Program-made: the position numbers and the translations under genes
From: an uncultured Bacilli bacterium
GTDB lineage: Bacteria; Bacillota_I; Bacilli_A; RF39; UBA660
Assembly (NCBI GenBank): GCA_934102215.1
Contig: CAKOSH010000008.1
Span: forward strand, 32,515-96,514
Length of the DNA: 64,000 bases
Direction of reading: 5' to 3'
In this document: positions 1 to 8,232 of the stretch, one piece after another
How the letters are laid out: each line of letters begins with the position of its first letter
How positions within the stretch are numbered: the first letter of the stretch is position 1
The notes under the pieces: model-generated
Told to the model about the DNA's origin: nothing
The model's input: the letters and a program-made list of their open reading frames with translations, nothing else
Database searches by the model: none

Positions 1-11
1 TTTTCTTCCAT
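1..11 (-). CDS. nusG: Start of transcription antitermination factor NusG (partial)
   Basis: Only the first three codons and two further bases (Met-Glu-Glu) lie in the window. The ATG overlaps the secE stop codon (TAATG). A gene directly after secE in Firmicutes is normally nusG, and many NusG proteins begin Met-Glu-Glu. The call rests on synteny and the translationally coupled start. Confidence 0.5.
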
Positions 12-187
12 TAGAATAGCCCCCTTATTGCTGCGAATAATGCATCAAGTCCATAAAAGAACAATCCAAAGAATACAAGCATTACGATTGTTATACAAGA
101 ATATTTAACCAATGCTTTACCATCTGGCCATCTTACAGCTTTTGATTCTTTCTTAACGCCTTTAAAGAAACTTTTTATTTTCTTCAT
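11..187 (-). CDS. secE: Preprotein translocase subunit SecE
   Basis: A 58-residue protein with the short Firmicute SecE form: a basic amphipathic N-terminus (KSFFKGVKKESKAVRWP) followed by one membrane segment at about residues 30-52. It is the essential clamp subunit of the SecYEG channel. I use the ATG at 187 rather than the TTG at 202, because GGAGGG at 195-200 sits at normal spacing before the ATG. The stop overlaps the start of the next gene, probably nusG, as in the classical secE-nusG operon. The usual upstream rpmG gene is absent. Confidence 0.93.
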   Translation of the reverse strand: MKKIKSFFKGVKKESKAVRWPDGKALVKYSCITIVMLVFFGLFFYGLDALFAAIRGLF

Positions 188-227
188 TTCAAATCCCTCC
201 AAAAAAAAACACCTTTTGTGTAATTAA

Positions 228-256
228 ATATTATCATAAATACTAACTACTTTCAA
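228..256 (-). promoter_or_regulatory. Promoter of secE
   Basis: On the minus strand TTGAAA (251-256) and TAATAT (228-233) are separated by exactly 17 bases, a good sigma-A-type promoter. It lies between the unknown gene at 267-569 and secE, so secE-nusG can be transcribed on its own. Confidence 0.7.
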
Positions 257-266
257 GTGTTTTTAA

Positions 267-569
267 CTATTTTATATCAATTATATCTTTAATATATATT
301 TTAGTTCCATCAATACAAAGTAAATAATCATAACTTTTTGATATTATTGTATATTCTCTTTCATAATCTTTTGTTTTAATTTTAAATTTCTTTTTATAAA
401 TAAAGTCATTCGATTTAAATAATTTATTTATCTTTTGCTGTAAATCATATTCATTTGGAATTATTTCTTCTTCATAAACATTTTTATCATTATAAGAGTA
501 ATATACTTCTTTATTATTACTTATATTTTTATTTATTTTGTTAACAAATATTTCAGGAACTTTTTTCAT
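267..569 (-). CDS. Hypothetical protein, 100 aa
   Basis: A small, Lys- and Tyr-rich protein without a signal peptide or membrane segment. The start is supported by AGGTGA about 6 bases before the ATG. Its second half alternates charged and aromatic residues in a probable beta-rich pattern (YTIISKSYDYLLCIDGTKIYIKD). It sits 26 bp after smpB on the same strand and may be the last gene of the rnr-smpB unit. I recognise no family. Confidence 0.6.
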   Translation of the reverse strand: MKKVPEIFVNKINKNISNNKEVYYSYNDKNVYEEEIIPNEYDLQQKINKLFKSNDFIYKKKFKIKTKDYEREYTIISKSYDYLLCIDGTKIYIKDIIDIK

Positions 570-595
570 ATATTCACCTAGAATATTATATTATT

Positions 596-1024
596 TTAAT
601 ATTCCAAATATTCATGTCTTTTGATATCTTTTTCTTTTATAGATTCTCTTTTGTCATATAGTTTTTTACCTTGACAAATACCTATTTCTACTTTAGCTTT
701 TCCTTTTTTAAAATATATTTTAAGTGGTATTAAAGTATATTTTTTTAATGTAATTTCATTATTAATTTTAATTATTTCATTTTTATGAAGTAATAGTTTT
801 CTTTCACGTCTTTCATCATGATTAAATATGTTACCTTCTTCATATTTTGCGATAAACATATTTGTAAGATATACTTCATTGTTTTTTATTCTTGCATATG
901 AATCATTTATGTTGGCATTTCCTTTTCTTAAGGACTTTATTTCAGTACCCTTTAACTCTATACCTGCTTCATATGTATCTTTTATAAAATAATCATAATG
1001 TGCTTTTCTATTTATTATTTCCAT
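596..1024 (-). CDS. smpB: SsrA-binding protein SmpB
   Basis: At 142 residues this is slightly short for SmpB (about 150). It has the typical beginning (NRKAHYDYFIKDTYEAGIEL, LKGTEIKSLR) with the KAHYDY and GTE.KSLR signatures, and the conserved C-terminal YDKRE..KEKD motif that enters the ribosomal mRNA channel. It binds tmRNA for rescue of stalled ribosomes. The start overlaps the end of rnr by 17 bp in another frame and has no clear Shine-Dalgarno, so translational coupling to rnr is likely. The basic tail after the KEKD motif is shortened and ends in EYLEY. No tmRNA gene is visible in the window. Confidence 0.95.
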   Translation of the reverse strand: MEIINRKAHYDYFIKDTYEAGIELKGTEIKSLRKGNANINDSYARIKNNEVYLTNMFIAKYEEGNIFNHDERRERKLLLHKNEIIKINNEITLKKYTLIPLKIYFKKGKAKVEIGICQGKKLYDKRESIKEKDIKRHEYLEY

Positions 1025-3386
1025 CTGTTAATTTTTTTACTAAAGCGAAATCTATTTCTCTTTTGGCAGGGTCGCTTCCTATACATTGGACTATGATTTG
1101 ATCGCCATATCTATAGACAACTCTACCTTTCTTAGTATATCCATAAAGAGAATCATTATATTCATACACGAATGGTTTTTTATGAAGTTCTATGAATTGT
1201 TGTATTTCATTTGGATCAGTAAGGCTTTCTAATTCTTTTGAATCATCTTCACTTATCATCCATTCTACTTTTCCATCAATAAATTTATCATTTGTTTGAG
1301 CAAAGAATGATGTAGGCATTGGTCCATCAAGTGTTGCTTCAAATGTTTGTCCAATTCTGTCTTGCATGTAAACTGCATCATAATAGTCATCAGTTGCATA
1401 TTCGCATTCAGCACTTGTTCTTTCACATTCTGAAATATGGTCGCATACTTCAGTTAAGTATGATGCCCAGAAACTTATATTTTCAGGACTAGTATCTTTT
1501 TCAATAATAAATACTCTAAATATCGTATGAACAAGTAAATCACACATTCTTCTAATAGGAGAAGTAAAGTGTGTATAATCTCTATCATGTGCTTTTAGAC
1601 CAAGTCCAAAATGACCTTTAGGTTCTGGTGAATATCTTGCTTTTTGCATACTTCTAAGTAGTTTTTTACTAAATACTTTATAATGTTCTTTATCTTTTAG
1701 ATATTCTAATAATTCTTGAATATCCTTACTACTTACATTTTCTGGATTTATCTTTTTTGGATAATTTACTCCAAATACTGATAACATTTTCATAAAATCT
1801 TCTATCTTTTTAGGATTTGGATCTTCATGAATTCTAAATACAAATGGTACCATATTTGGTATTATTTGTGATAATGCATTGCATGTGAATCTAGTAAATC
1901 CAACATTCGCATAAATCATATGATTTTCTATTATTGATTCAGCTGGTCTTTGAACTCTTGGAACAATATCAATTAATTTGTCATTTTCATCAAATATTTG
2001 TTTCTTTTCACTTGTATTTTCAAAATCAATTTTACCTAATTTATGAAGTTTATTATCCATTACTTTAGAGATAACATACATCAATTTGATAATATCTCTT
2101 ATTGGTAAATTTATTTCATTACCTGGTTTTATATATTCAATGTTATTGTATTCTAGTAATCTCTCTCTTGTAATTCCATTTTTGAATGCAATGTCATCTA
2201 TTGTTTCATTTTGTTTAACTGTGTATTTTATTGTTATGTAATCTTTTGTATCTTCAGTTTCTTTATCTTCTAGGATATCTTGTACAGCATCATAATTCAT
2301 TTTCTTTTTAGATTTTATAACTGAAATGTATACTTTTTCGTTAACAATGTTTCCACCATGATCTATTTCCATTTCACATGTCATAGCGTATCTATCTTCA
2401 TTTGGATTTAGTGAGCAGATTCCATTTGAAAGTTCTATTGGAAGCATTGGTCCTACTTTATTAGCAAGATAATCTGAGTTACCTTTTAGTTCAGCATAAT
2501 TCCATACTGGTGTATTTATCTTTACATAATAACTTACATCAGCAATGTCAACTGTTACTTTATAGTTTCCGTTTTCACTTATTTCATCTTGTACAGCATC
2601 ATCAATATCTTTTGTATCTTTACCATCCATTGTAGTAGTTGCTTCACCTCTTAAATCAACTCTACCTTTAGATATTTCTTTTTGTATTTCTTCTTCAGTT
2701 AAACTGCTTGGAAATGTCTTGGCTTGCTCTTTTACTTCTTCTGGCATAAATAAATGAACACCAAATTCACTAGCAATCATAGCTATTTCAGTATCATTAC
2801 CTGGAGCATTTTTGTGCCCTATTGGATAATCTATTTTAGCAAGGACTCTGCCTCTACTTATATCTTTTACATAGTCAAGATGTACGATTAATCCATCTAC
2901 CAAAGTAAAATCACAATCACTTGTGTCAACATCAACTTCATATGGTAATTCAGTGTCAAGTATCTTTACAGTTAGTTTACCATCGTTATCAACAACTTCA
3001 CCCATACTTTTACCAAGTGACCTCTTTAGAACTCTTACAACTTTACCTTCAGTCTTATCTTTATTAGTATAATCAACAAGTACTAAATCTTTATCAGTAG
3101 CGCCATTCATATTATTTTTGGCAATGAAAATATCTTCTCCATCTTTTACTAATAAGTGTGCATTACCTTTTCCATGCATATCAAGAGTACCTGTTAGAAG
3201 TTCATTTTTAACATAACCATTATGATTAGTTTGTCTTAATATACCTTCTCTACATAGCTTTTCAAGTTCTCTCATAAGTTCTTCATAATCTTTAATAGTA
3301 CTATTTTCCATTATTTGGTTCATAATTTCCATAGCATTTAAACTCTTATTATTTTTTTCAATTACTTTTAATATTTTGTCTCTCAT
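1008..3386 (-). CDS. rnr: Ribonuclease R with a LysM-like insert
   Basis: A 792-residue 3'-5' exoribonuclease. Order: an N-terminal winged helix (about 1-65), two cold-shock domains, the RNB catalytic domain beginning near residue 250 with the metal-binding Asp cluster (DGKDTKDIDDAV), and a C-terminal S1 domain. The active-site context S-P-I-R-R and the PFVFRIHE segment are present. At about residues 387-428, inside the RNB domain between YDAVQDILED and LHKLGKIDFE, lies a stretch that matches the LysM consensus closely (YTVKQNETIDDIA, then LLEYNNI and KPGNEINLP). That is not a usual part of RNase R. The S1 domain also has an acidic/helical insertion. The gene is preceded by secG and overlaps smpB, the common Firmicute order. 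Confidence 0.95.
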   Translation of the reverse strand: MRDKILKVIEKNNKSLNAMEIMNQIMENSTIKDYEELMRELEKLCREGILRQTNHNGYVKNELLTGTLDMHGKGNAHLLVKDGEDIFIAKNNMNGATDKDLVLVDYTNKDKTEGKVVRVLKRSLGKSMGEVVDNDGKLTVKILDTELPYEVDVDTSDCDFTLVDGLIVHLDYVKDISRGRVLAKIDYPIGHKNAPGNDTEIAMIASEFGVHLFMPEEVKEQAKTFPSSLTEEEIQKEISKGRVDLRGEATTTMDGKDTKDIDDAVQDEISENGNYKVTVDIADVSYYVKINTPVWNYAELKGNSDYLANKVGPMLPIELSNGICSLNPNEDRYAMTCEMEIDHGGNIVNEKVYISVIKSKKKMNYDAVQDILEDKETEDTKDYITIKYTVKQNETIDDIAFKNGITRERLLEYNNIEYIKPGNEINLPIRDIIKLMYVISKVMDNKLHKLGKIDFENTSEKKQIFDENDKLIDIVPRVQRPAESIIENHMIYANVGFTRFTCNALSQIIPNMVPFVFRIHEDPNPKKIEDFMKMLSVFGVNYPKKINPENVSSKDIQELLEYLKDKEHYKVFSKKLLRSMQKARYSPEPKGHFGLGLKAHDRDYTHFTSPIRRMCDLLVHTIFRVFIIEKDTSPENISFWASYLTEVCDHISECERTSAECEYATDDYYDAVYMQDRIGQTFEATLDGPMPTSFFAQTNDKFIDGKVEWMISEDDSKELESLTDPNEIQQFIELHKKPFVYEYNDSLYGYTKKGRVVYRYGDQIIVQCIGSDPAKREIDFALVKKLTDGNNK

Positions 3387-3419
3387 ATCTACCTCACTTT
3401 CATTTTATCATATAAATTA

Positions 3420-3447
3420 AAAAGTTCATAAAAAAATATGAACTTTT
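3420..3447 (-). terminator. Rho-independent terminator after secG
   Basis: AAAAGTTCATA and TATGAACTTTT pair around a six-A loop. On the minus strand the stem is followed by TTTTTAATTT. It lies between secG and rnr, so rnr probably has a separate promoter or is expressed by read-through. Confidence 0.75.
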
Positions 3448-3456
3448 ATGTATTTT

Positions 3457-3669
3457 TTATATTGATAAGATAAATGATATTACTATAAATGCAAATCCTA
3501 AAACGTAAGTAAGTCTTGTTATTACTTTTTCAAGACCTCTTTCTTTTGATTTACCAAGTAACATTGCATTTCCACCTGTTATTATTTGACTAGCATCACT
3601 AGCTTTATTACTTTGTAATAGAACTACTACTATTAATATAACAGATATTATTAATAATACTTTTTCCAT
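3457..3669 (-). CDS. secG: Preprotein translocase subunit SecG
   Basis: A 70-residue protein with two membrane segments (about 2-20 and 50-70) flanking the conserved polar stretch LLQSNKASDASQIITGG, typical of SecG. It is the accessory subunit of the SecYEG channel. I choose the ATG at 3669 because AAGGGAG precedes it; an upstream in-frame ATG at 3702 overlaps the -10 region and has no ribosome binding site. Followed by rnr and smpB as in other Firmicutes. Confidence 0.92.
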   Translation of the reverse strand: MEKVLLIISVILIVVVLLQSNKASDASQIITGGNAMLLGKSKERGLEKVITRLTYVLGFAFIVISFILSI

Positions 3670-3693
3670 ATTGATTTCTCCCTTGCGCTTTGT

Positions 3694-3722
3694 ATTATAC
3701 AATAAATATTAGTTTTATGCAA
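3694..3722 (-). promoter_or_regulatory. Promoter of secG
   Basis: Minus strand TTGCAT (3717-3722), 17-base spacer, TATAAT (3694-3699), placed 25 bp before the secG ATG. This supports the short secG start. Confidence 0.75.
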
Positions 3723-3774
3723 ATATTTATGTGATTATTCTGCTTTTTATGATGTTTTATTTGACTTTTTATGA

Positions 3775-5016
3775 TTATTCTGCTTTTCTACTTTCTAATT
3801 GTTCTTCTATTTCAAGAAGCCTATTAAATTTACAAATTCTTTCTCCTCTTGAAACTGAACCGGTTTTTACAAATGGTATATTTAATGCAACAGCGGCATC
3901 AATTATGAATGTATCTGTTGTTTCACCACTTCTATGTGACATTATGCATGTATATTTATGTTTTTTAGCAAGAACAATTGTCTCTAAAGTTTCAAAGAAT
4001 GTTCCTATTTGATTAGGCTTAATTAATATTGAATTACATAATCCATTTTGAATACCATGTTCTAATTCTTTTTTATTTGTTACGAATAGATCATCTCCAA
4101 CAATGTTAATTCCTTTGCCAAGTTTTTCTGTGATTAATTTGAATCCTTCATAATCATTTTCATCATAAGGATCTTCAATTGATATAATTGGATAATTTTT
4201 AACAAGGTCCATATAATACTCTAATAATTCTTCTTTGCTTAGGAATTTATTTTCTATTTTATATGCTTTATTTTGCTCATTGTATATTGATGATGCGGCT
4301 ATATCAAGTGCGATAAACACATCTTTTCCAGGAATGTAACCTGCACTTTCTATTGCTTTTATTATATATGATAATGCAGCACGATTGCTTTCTAAATTTG
4401 GTGCGAAACCACCTTCATCGCCAACTGATGTTTCATGTCCTTCATTATCTAATATTTTTTTAAGAGCGTGAAATACTTCACTAGCACATCTAAGACCTTC
4501 TTTAAAAGATTCTCTTTTGGGAACTATCATGAATTCTTGAATATCTAAGTTATTTTTAGCATGCATACCACCATTAATAATATTAAACATTAATTTTGGT
4601 ATTCTTTTCTCTCTTGGATTTAAATATTCATATAGTTCTTTATGTGCTTCACTAGCGGCCGCTTTTATACATGCTAGACTAACTCCAAGTGTTGCATTCG
4701 CACCAAGTTTACTTTTATTTGGTGTCCCATCAAGTTCAATCATTTTATAATCAATTTCTTTTTGATGAGTAACATCCATACCAAGTAAAGCATCTTTAAT
4801 TATTGTGTTTACATTGTTTACAGCCTTTAGTACACCTTTACCACAGTATCTTTCATCATTATCACGAAGTTCCAATGCTTCACGAGAACCAGTTGATGCT
4901 CCTGAGGGTACTGCTGCAATGCCTATTCCTCTTTCACTTTTTACAGTTACTTCTACAGTAGGATATCCTCTTGAATCCAATATTTCTCTAGCTTTAATAT
5001 CTATTATTTTACTCAT
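3775..5016 (-). CDS. eno: Enolase
   Basis: A 413-residue phosphopyruvate hydratase, slightly shorter than the usual 430. It converts 2-phosphoglycerate to phosphoenolpyruvate in glycolysis. Seen: AREILDSRGYPTVEV at the N-terminus, GASTGSREALELRD (mobile loop), SVGDEGGFAP, metal ligands in ALDIA, SIEDP and VGDDL, the catalytic Lys in LIKPNQIGT, and SHRSGET. AGGAGG lies 7 bases before the ATG. The sequence just past the stop repeats the last coding bases 40 bp downstream. Divergent from the FemX-like gene, with a shared promoter region. Confidence 0.97.
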   Translation of the reverse strand: MSKIIDIKAREILDSRGYPTVEVTVKSERGIGIAAVPSGASTGSREALELRDNDERYCGKGVLKAVNNVNTIIKDALLGMDVTHQKEIDYKMIELDGTPNKSKLGANATLGVSLACIKAAASEAHKELYEYLNPREKRIPKLMFNIINGGMHAKNNLDIQEFMIVPKRESFKEGLRCASEVFHALKKILDNEGHETSVGDEGGFAPNLESNRAALSYIIKAIESAGYIPGKDVFIALDIAASSIYNEQNKAYKIENKFLSKEELLEYYMDLVKNYPIISIEDPYDENDYEGFKLITEKLGKGINIVGDDLFVTNKKELEHGIQNGLCNSILIKPNQIGTFFETLETIVLAKKHKYTCIMSHRSGETTDTFIIDAAVALNIPFVKTGSVSRGERICKFNRLLEIEEQLESRKAE

Positions 5017-5074
5017 TATTAATCCTCCTATAATTATCTATGTATTAATTATACAATTTTTTTAATAAATATGC

Positions 5075-5080
5075 TATAAT
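5075..5080 (+). promoter_or_regulatory. Extended -10 promoter of the FemX-like gene
   Basis: TGCTATAAT (extended -10, hexamer at 5075-5080) lies 30 bases before the ATG at 5110, with a ribosome binding site AAAGGAG between. No good -35 hexamer is visible, as is common for extended -10 promoters. Confidence 0.6.
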
Positions 5081-5109
5081 ATTATTAATTTAAAGGAGTG
5101 AATTTTTTT

Positions 5110-6363
5110 ATGTCTATAGAAGAAATTAATGCTACTACATTTGGTGAATTTGCAAGTAAGCATGTACTTAAAAACTTTTTTCAAACAAAAGAATATGGTG
5201 AACTTATGTCACACAGTGATTTTTCAGTTATGTATATAGGTGCCTATCATAAAGATATATTGGTCGCAGCAAGCCTTGTTTTATATAAAACATTGAGTGC
5301 TAATATTAAGTATGGATATGCTCCTCGTGGATTTTTAGTAGATTTTTACAACACTGATTTATTAAAAGCATTTACTCGTAAAGTTAAAGAATTCTTTTTA
5401 AGAAGAGGATTTGCATTCATTAAGATTAATCCTGAAATTACATATTCAGTTATAGATTTTGATAATAAAAGTAAGACAATTAATTCTAAAAATAAAGAGT
5501 TAATTGCTAATTTAAAAGAGCTTGGCTATGATAAATTAAAAGATAATTTATATTTTGAATCACTACTTCCTAAATACACACCTGTTATATATTTGCCTAC
5601 ATATGATTTTAATAATTTAGATCAAAATATGGTTAAAAATATGAGAGAAAGTGAATACAAAGGAATAAGACTTGTATCTCGTGGTGAAGAAGAACTTGAG
5701 AAATTCTATTCTTTCGTAGAGGATAAAAAAAATAAAACTCTTACTTATTATAAATATTTCTATAAAACTTTTAAACAGAGTAATATGGTAGACTTATTAT
5801 TCGCAGAAGTAAACTATGATACATATGTAAAATATCTACAAAAAGAATATATTATTGAACAAGAAAATAATGATAGAATAAATATTGAATTTAATAAAAA
5901 TCCTAACAGTGCTGATATTTATAAAAGAAAAACAGAATCAGATAGAAATCTTGATAGAATCTCTAATGATATAGCGAAAACTAATTTAAGAATGCAGGAA
6001 AATAAGACAAAGGAATATCTTGGAGCTGCATTTGTTGTTAAATATGAAGGTAGAGTTACAATAATAATTACTGGTAATAATAATGATTTTTCAAGTATTG
6101 ATATTAAGACTTTCTTGTTTTATAAGATTATTGAAGAATATAAGAAGGCTGGTTATTTATATGTAGACTTATATGGAATTACTGCTGATTTTAGTGATAC
6201 CAATCCATATAAAAAACTTAATGATTTTAAACTTAAATTTAAACCTACCACATATGAATATATTGGTGAATTTGATTTAATTGTGAATAAACCATTCCAT
6301 CAATTATTGTGGTCAACAAATAAAATACAAAAAGAATTTTATAAACCTGCGATTAGGTCATAG
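5110..6363 (+). CDS. FemAB/FemX-family peptidoglycan peptidyltransferase
   Basis: A 417-residue protein with the double GNAT-like FemAB fold: FFQTKEYGELM near the start, GYAPRGFLVDFYN, a helical arm with many charged residues in the middle (about 225-300), and the C-terminal LYVDLYGITADF and NPYKKLNDFKLKF block typical of MurM/FemX. These enzymes use aminoacyl-tRNA to attach the first cross-bridge amino acids to lipid II. The amino acid cannot be told from sequence. The ATG at 5110 follows AAAGGAG; a GTG at 5098 lies inside that site. One of the few plus-strand genes. Confidence 0.88.
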   Translation: MSIEEINATTFGEFASKHVLKNFFQTKEYGELMSHSDFSVMYIGAYHKDILVAASLVLYKTLSANIKYGYAPRGFLVDFYNTDLLKAFTRKVKEFFLRRGFAFIKINPEITYSVIDFDNKSKTINSKNKELIANLKELGYDKLKDNLYFESLLPKYTPVIYLPTYDFNNLDQNMVKNMRESEYKGIRLVSRGEEELEKFYSFVEDKKNKTLTYYKYFYKTFKQSNMVDLLFAEVNYDTYVKYLQKEYIIEQENNDRINIEFNKNPNSADIYKRKTESDRNLDRISNDIAKTNLRMQENKTKEYLGAAFVVKYEGRVTIIITGNNNDFSSIDIKTFLFYKIIEEYKKAGYLYVDLYGITADFSDTNPYKKLNDFKLKFKPTTYEYIGEFDLIVNKPFHQLLWSTNKIQKEFYKPAIRS

Positions 6364-6378
6364 AATTTGGATCATTAT

Positions 6379-6407
6379 AAAAGGCTAGCTATGTTTGCTA
6401 ACCTTTT
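6379..6407 (+). terminator. Terminator after the FemX-like gene
   Basis: AAAAGGCTAGC pairs with GCTAACCTTTT (one G-U pair) around a 7-base loop, then a T-run. It lies 16 bp past the stop. Confidence 0.65.
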
Positions 6408-6419
6408 TGTTTGCTTGTC

Positions 6420-6656
6420 TCACACATATTTTTCAATGTCTTTTGGCACTTTATCTTGAATTATCATATCAATTATTTTATTTTCCTTTTCTTCGCTCAC
6501 TTCACGACCAGTAATAAAAGATAATTCGTGTATAATGTCTCTTAACGTATTTTCATTTTTGTAGTCTCCATCTTGGAGTTTTCTCGCTAAAGATATTATT
6601 GTATCCTTACTTACCTTTGTTTTTTCTTCTATTCTATTAAAAAGATTATCATTCAT
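6420..6656 (-). CDS. spoVIF: Stage VI sporulation protein F-like protein
   Basis: A 78-residue soluble protein that follows the SpoVIF pattern from end to end: LFNRIEEKTKVSKDTI, then an NENTLRDIIHELS block, then VSEEKENKIIDMI and a final VPKDIEKY. In Bacillus, SpoVIF acts late in spore coat assembly. Family assignment is from remembered sequence pattern, not a search. The ATG at 6656 follows AGGTGA by 5 bases; the GTG at 6665 lies inside that site. Whether this organism sporulates cannot be told here, but yunB in the same window is consistent with it. Confidence 0.72.
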   Translation of the reverse strand: MNDNLFNRIEEKTKVSKDTIISLARKLQDGDYKNENTLRDIIHELSFITGREVSEEKENKIIDMIIQDKVPKDIEKYV

Positions 6657-6706
6657 ATATATCACCTAAAATATTATATGTTTTGATAATCTTTTTGTTT
6701 CAGTTT

Positions 6707-7945
6707 TTAAAAATTAAACATTAACCACTCTGGTTTGTAAATCATTAAGAATCCAATTATTAACATTATGATACCACCTATCAAATGTGAATATTTACCA
6801 AATTTATTTGATATGGCTTTTATTTCTAGTGTTTTCATCGCTATTACAAATATAACTATATCGTCAATTAGGAAGAAGAAAACATATATTAGTGAATAAA
6901 TAATTTGTGCTGTTTTGCTTACTTCATTTACAGTTAATATTTGTGTAAACATTACAGGTAACCCAAGTGAACATAGTAATTCTATTATGTTTACAGAGGC
7001 CGCTAACGCAACGATTCCTAGAAGTGCTAGGATGAATGATTTTTCTTTTATTATTTTTTTGATTGAATTTATAATTTTCTTTCTGCCACTTTTGTCTACT
7101 ACTTCACATCCATCATCTTCTTTTATAAAGAAAAATTTTAATATTGTTAGAATTCCAAAGAATACTGCGATTATACTAATACCCATTCTAATAAATATTA
7201 TTTTATTTAGGAATACTGCTAGATTTAGCCAAGAAATTAAGAATAGAAAATATACTAGGGCTGATGAGAAAAGGAATGTTATACCAAGTGCCCATTTTCT
7301 TTTTGTGTTTTTCATTCCTAAAAGCATTGATATCAAAAATATTAGTATCCACATTGCGCAAGGGTTAAATCCATCAACTAGTCCTATTATGATTGTCGAT
7401 AGTAATATTGGTACTTCTTTTCCCTTTTTCTTTCCAATTATTGGAATGCTTATTTCACTATCCTCGTACTTTTTTCCATCCTCCTTTAGGTTTTCTTCTT
7501 CCTCTGTTGTAGTCCCTAAGTAGATGCCAACTTTATCTTTAAAGTCAAAATTTGAATAGTACGTTATTGTATTTTTTATTCTTTCTGGAGTTATCTCACT
7601 GTCATAACCAGTAATGACATTGTTTCCAATTATTAAATATGGAACTCCATTGCTGTTATCATTAAGTATTTTTTTAACTTCCCTATACTTTTCCTGATTT
7701 TCTTTATTACTCCAAACTTCGTATCTATTTAGTATGACGTGCTTATTTTCTTCTAAATATGTGTCCAAAAACTTTTCAAGTTCTGCACAGTGTGGACATT
7801 TATCGCCATAAAACAAATAGATATTTAGTTTTTTTTCTTCGCCATGTATTATTAGTGGAATAAATAGTGCTACTATCAGTAGTGTTTTAAGTATTTTTTT
7901 TATAATATTTGTTTGAATTTGGTTTATTGTAACTTCTTTTATCAT
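6707..7945 (-). CDS. Membrane thiol-disulfide protein: thioredoxin-like domain joined to a CcdA/DsbD-like membrane domain
   Basis: A 412-residue protein. An N-terminal membrane segment (about 17-34) precedes a thioredoxin/glutaredoxin-like domain with C50-P-H-C53, followed by cis-Pro context (NGVPYLIIGNNVITGY). A short linker leads to six or so membrane segments starting near residue 180. The membrane part has the DGFNPCAMW motif and, in the second half, SVNIIELLCSLGLP; paired Cys residues in these segments are typical of CcdA-type electron carriers. It probably moves reducing equivalents across the membrane to an outward thioredoxin domain. It overlaps the preceding small thioredoxin gene by 4 bp (ATGA), and GAGGAAA precedes the start. 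Confidence 0.8.
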   Translation of the reverse strand: MIKEVTINQIQTNIIKKILKTLLIVALFIPLIIHGEEKKLNIYLFYGDKCPHCAELEKFLDTYLEENKHVILNRYEVWSNKENQEKYREVKKILNDNSNGVPYLIIGNNVITGYDSEITPERIKNTITYYSNFDFKDKVGIYLGTTTEEEENLKEDGKKYEDSEISIPIIGKKKGKEVPILLSTIIIGLVDGFNPCAMWILIFLISMLLGMKNTKRKWALGITFLFSSALVYFLFLISWLNLAVFLNKIIFIRMGISIIAVFFGILTILKFFFIKEDDGCEVVDKSGRKKIINSIKKIIKEKSFILALLGIVALAASVNIIELLCSLGLPVMFTQILTVNEVSKTAQIIYSLIYVFFFLIDDIVIFVIAMKTLEIKAISNKFGKYSHLIGGIIMLIIGFLMIYKPEWLMFNF

Positions 7946-8196
7946 ATGATTTCCTCTATTATCTTTATAAATTCTTCTTTTTTATGTTCTCCACGCAATC
8001 TATCAATTTCTTTTTCATTTTTGAAAAATATGAATACAGGAAGAATTTTTCCTGCGTTATATTTATCAATATCATCAAAATCATAGTCAAGCTCTTCAAA
8101 TTCTATATTTGGATACTCTGTTTTAATTTGATTTGCAATTTTATTCATTATGATGCATGATGGGCAACCTAATGATGTTATCTTTATTATTTTCAT
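7942..8196 (-). CDS. Small thioredoxin-like protein
   Basis: An 84-residue cytoplasmic thioredoxin/glutaredoxin-fold protein with C11-P-S-C14 in the loop after the first strand (TSLGCPSC), an acidic middle, and ILPVFIFF carrying the cis-Pro. AGGAG precedes the ATG. Coupled by ATGA overlap to the membrane protein above, so it is the likely cytoplasmic electron donor or partner. Substrate unknown. Confidence 0.82.
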   Translation of the reverse strand: MKIIKITSLGCPSCIIMNKIANQIKTEYPNIEFEELDYDFDDIDKYNAGKILPVFIFFKNEKEIDRLRGEHKKEEFIKIIEEII

Positions 8197-8232
8197 GTTA
8201 GACTCCTAATAATTTTTACTTATTTTATATTG

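Noticed and set aside
201..220. Short ACAC/GTGT hairpin and T-run before secE as an attenuator
   Set aside because: A four-base stem is too weak to support this.
6915..7523. 202-codon plus-strand frame opposite the CcdA-type gene
   Set aside because: Complement of a membrane protein gene with biased composition; no ribosome binding site.
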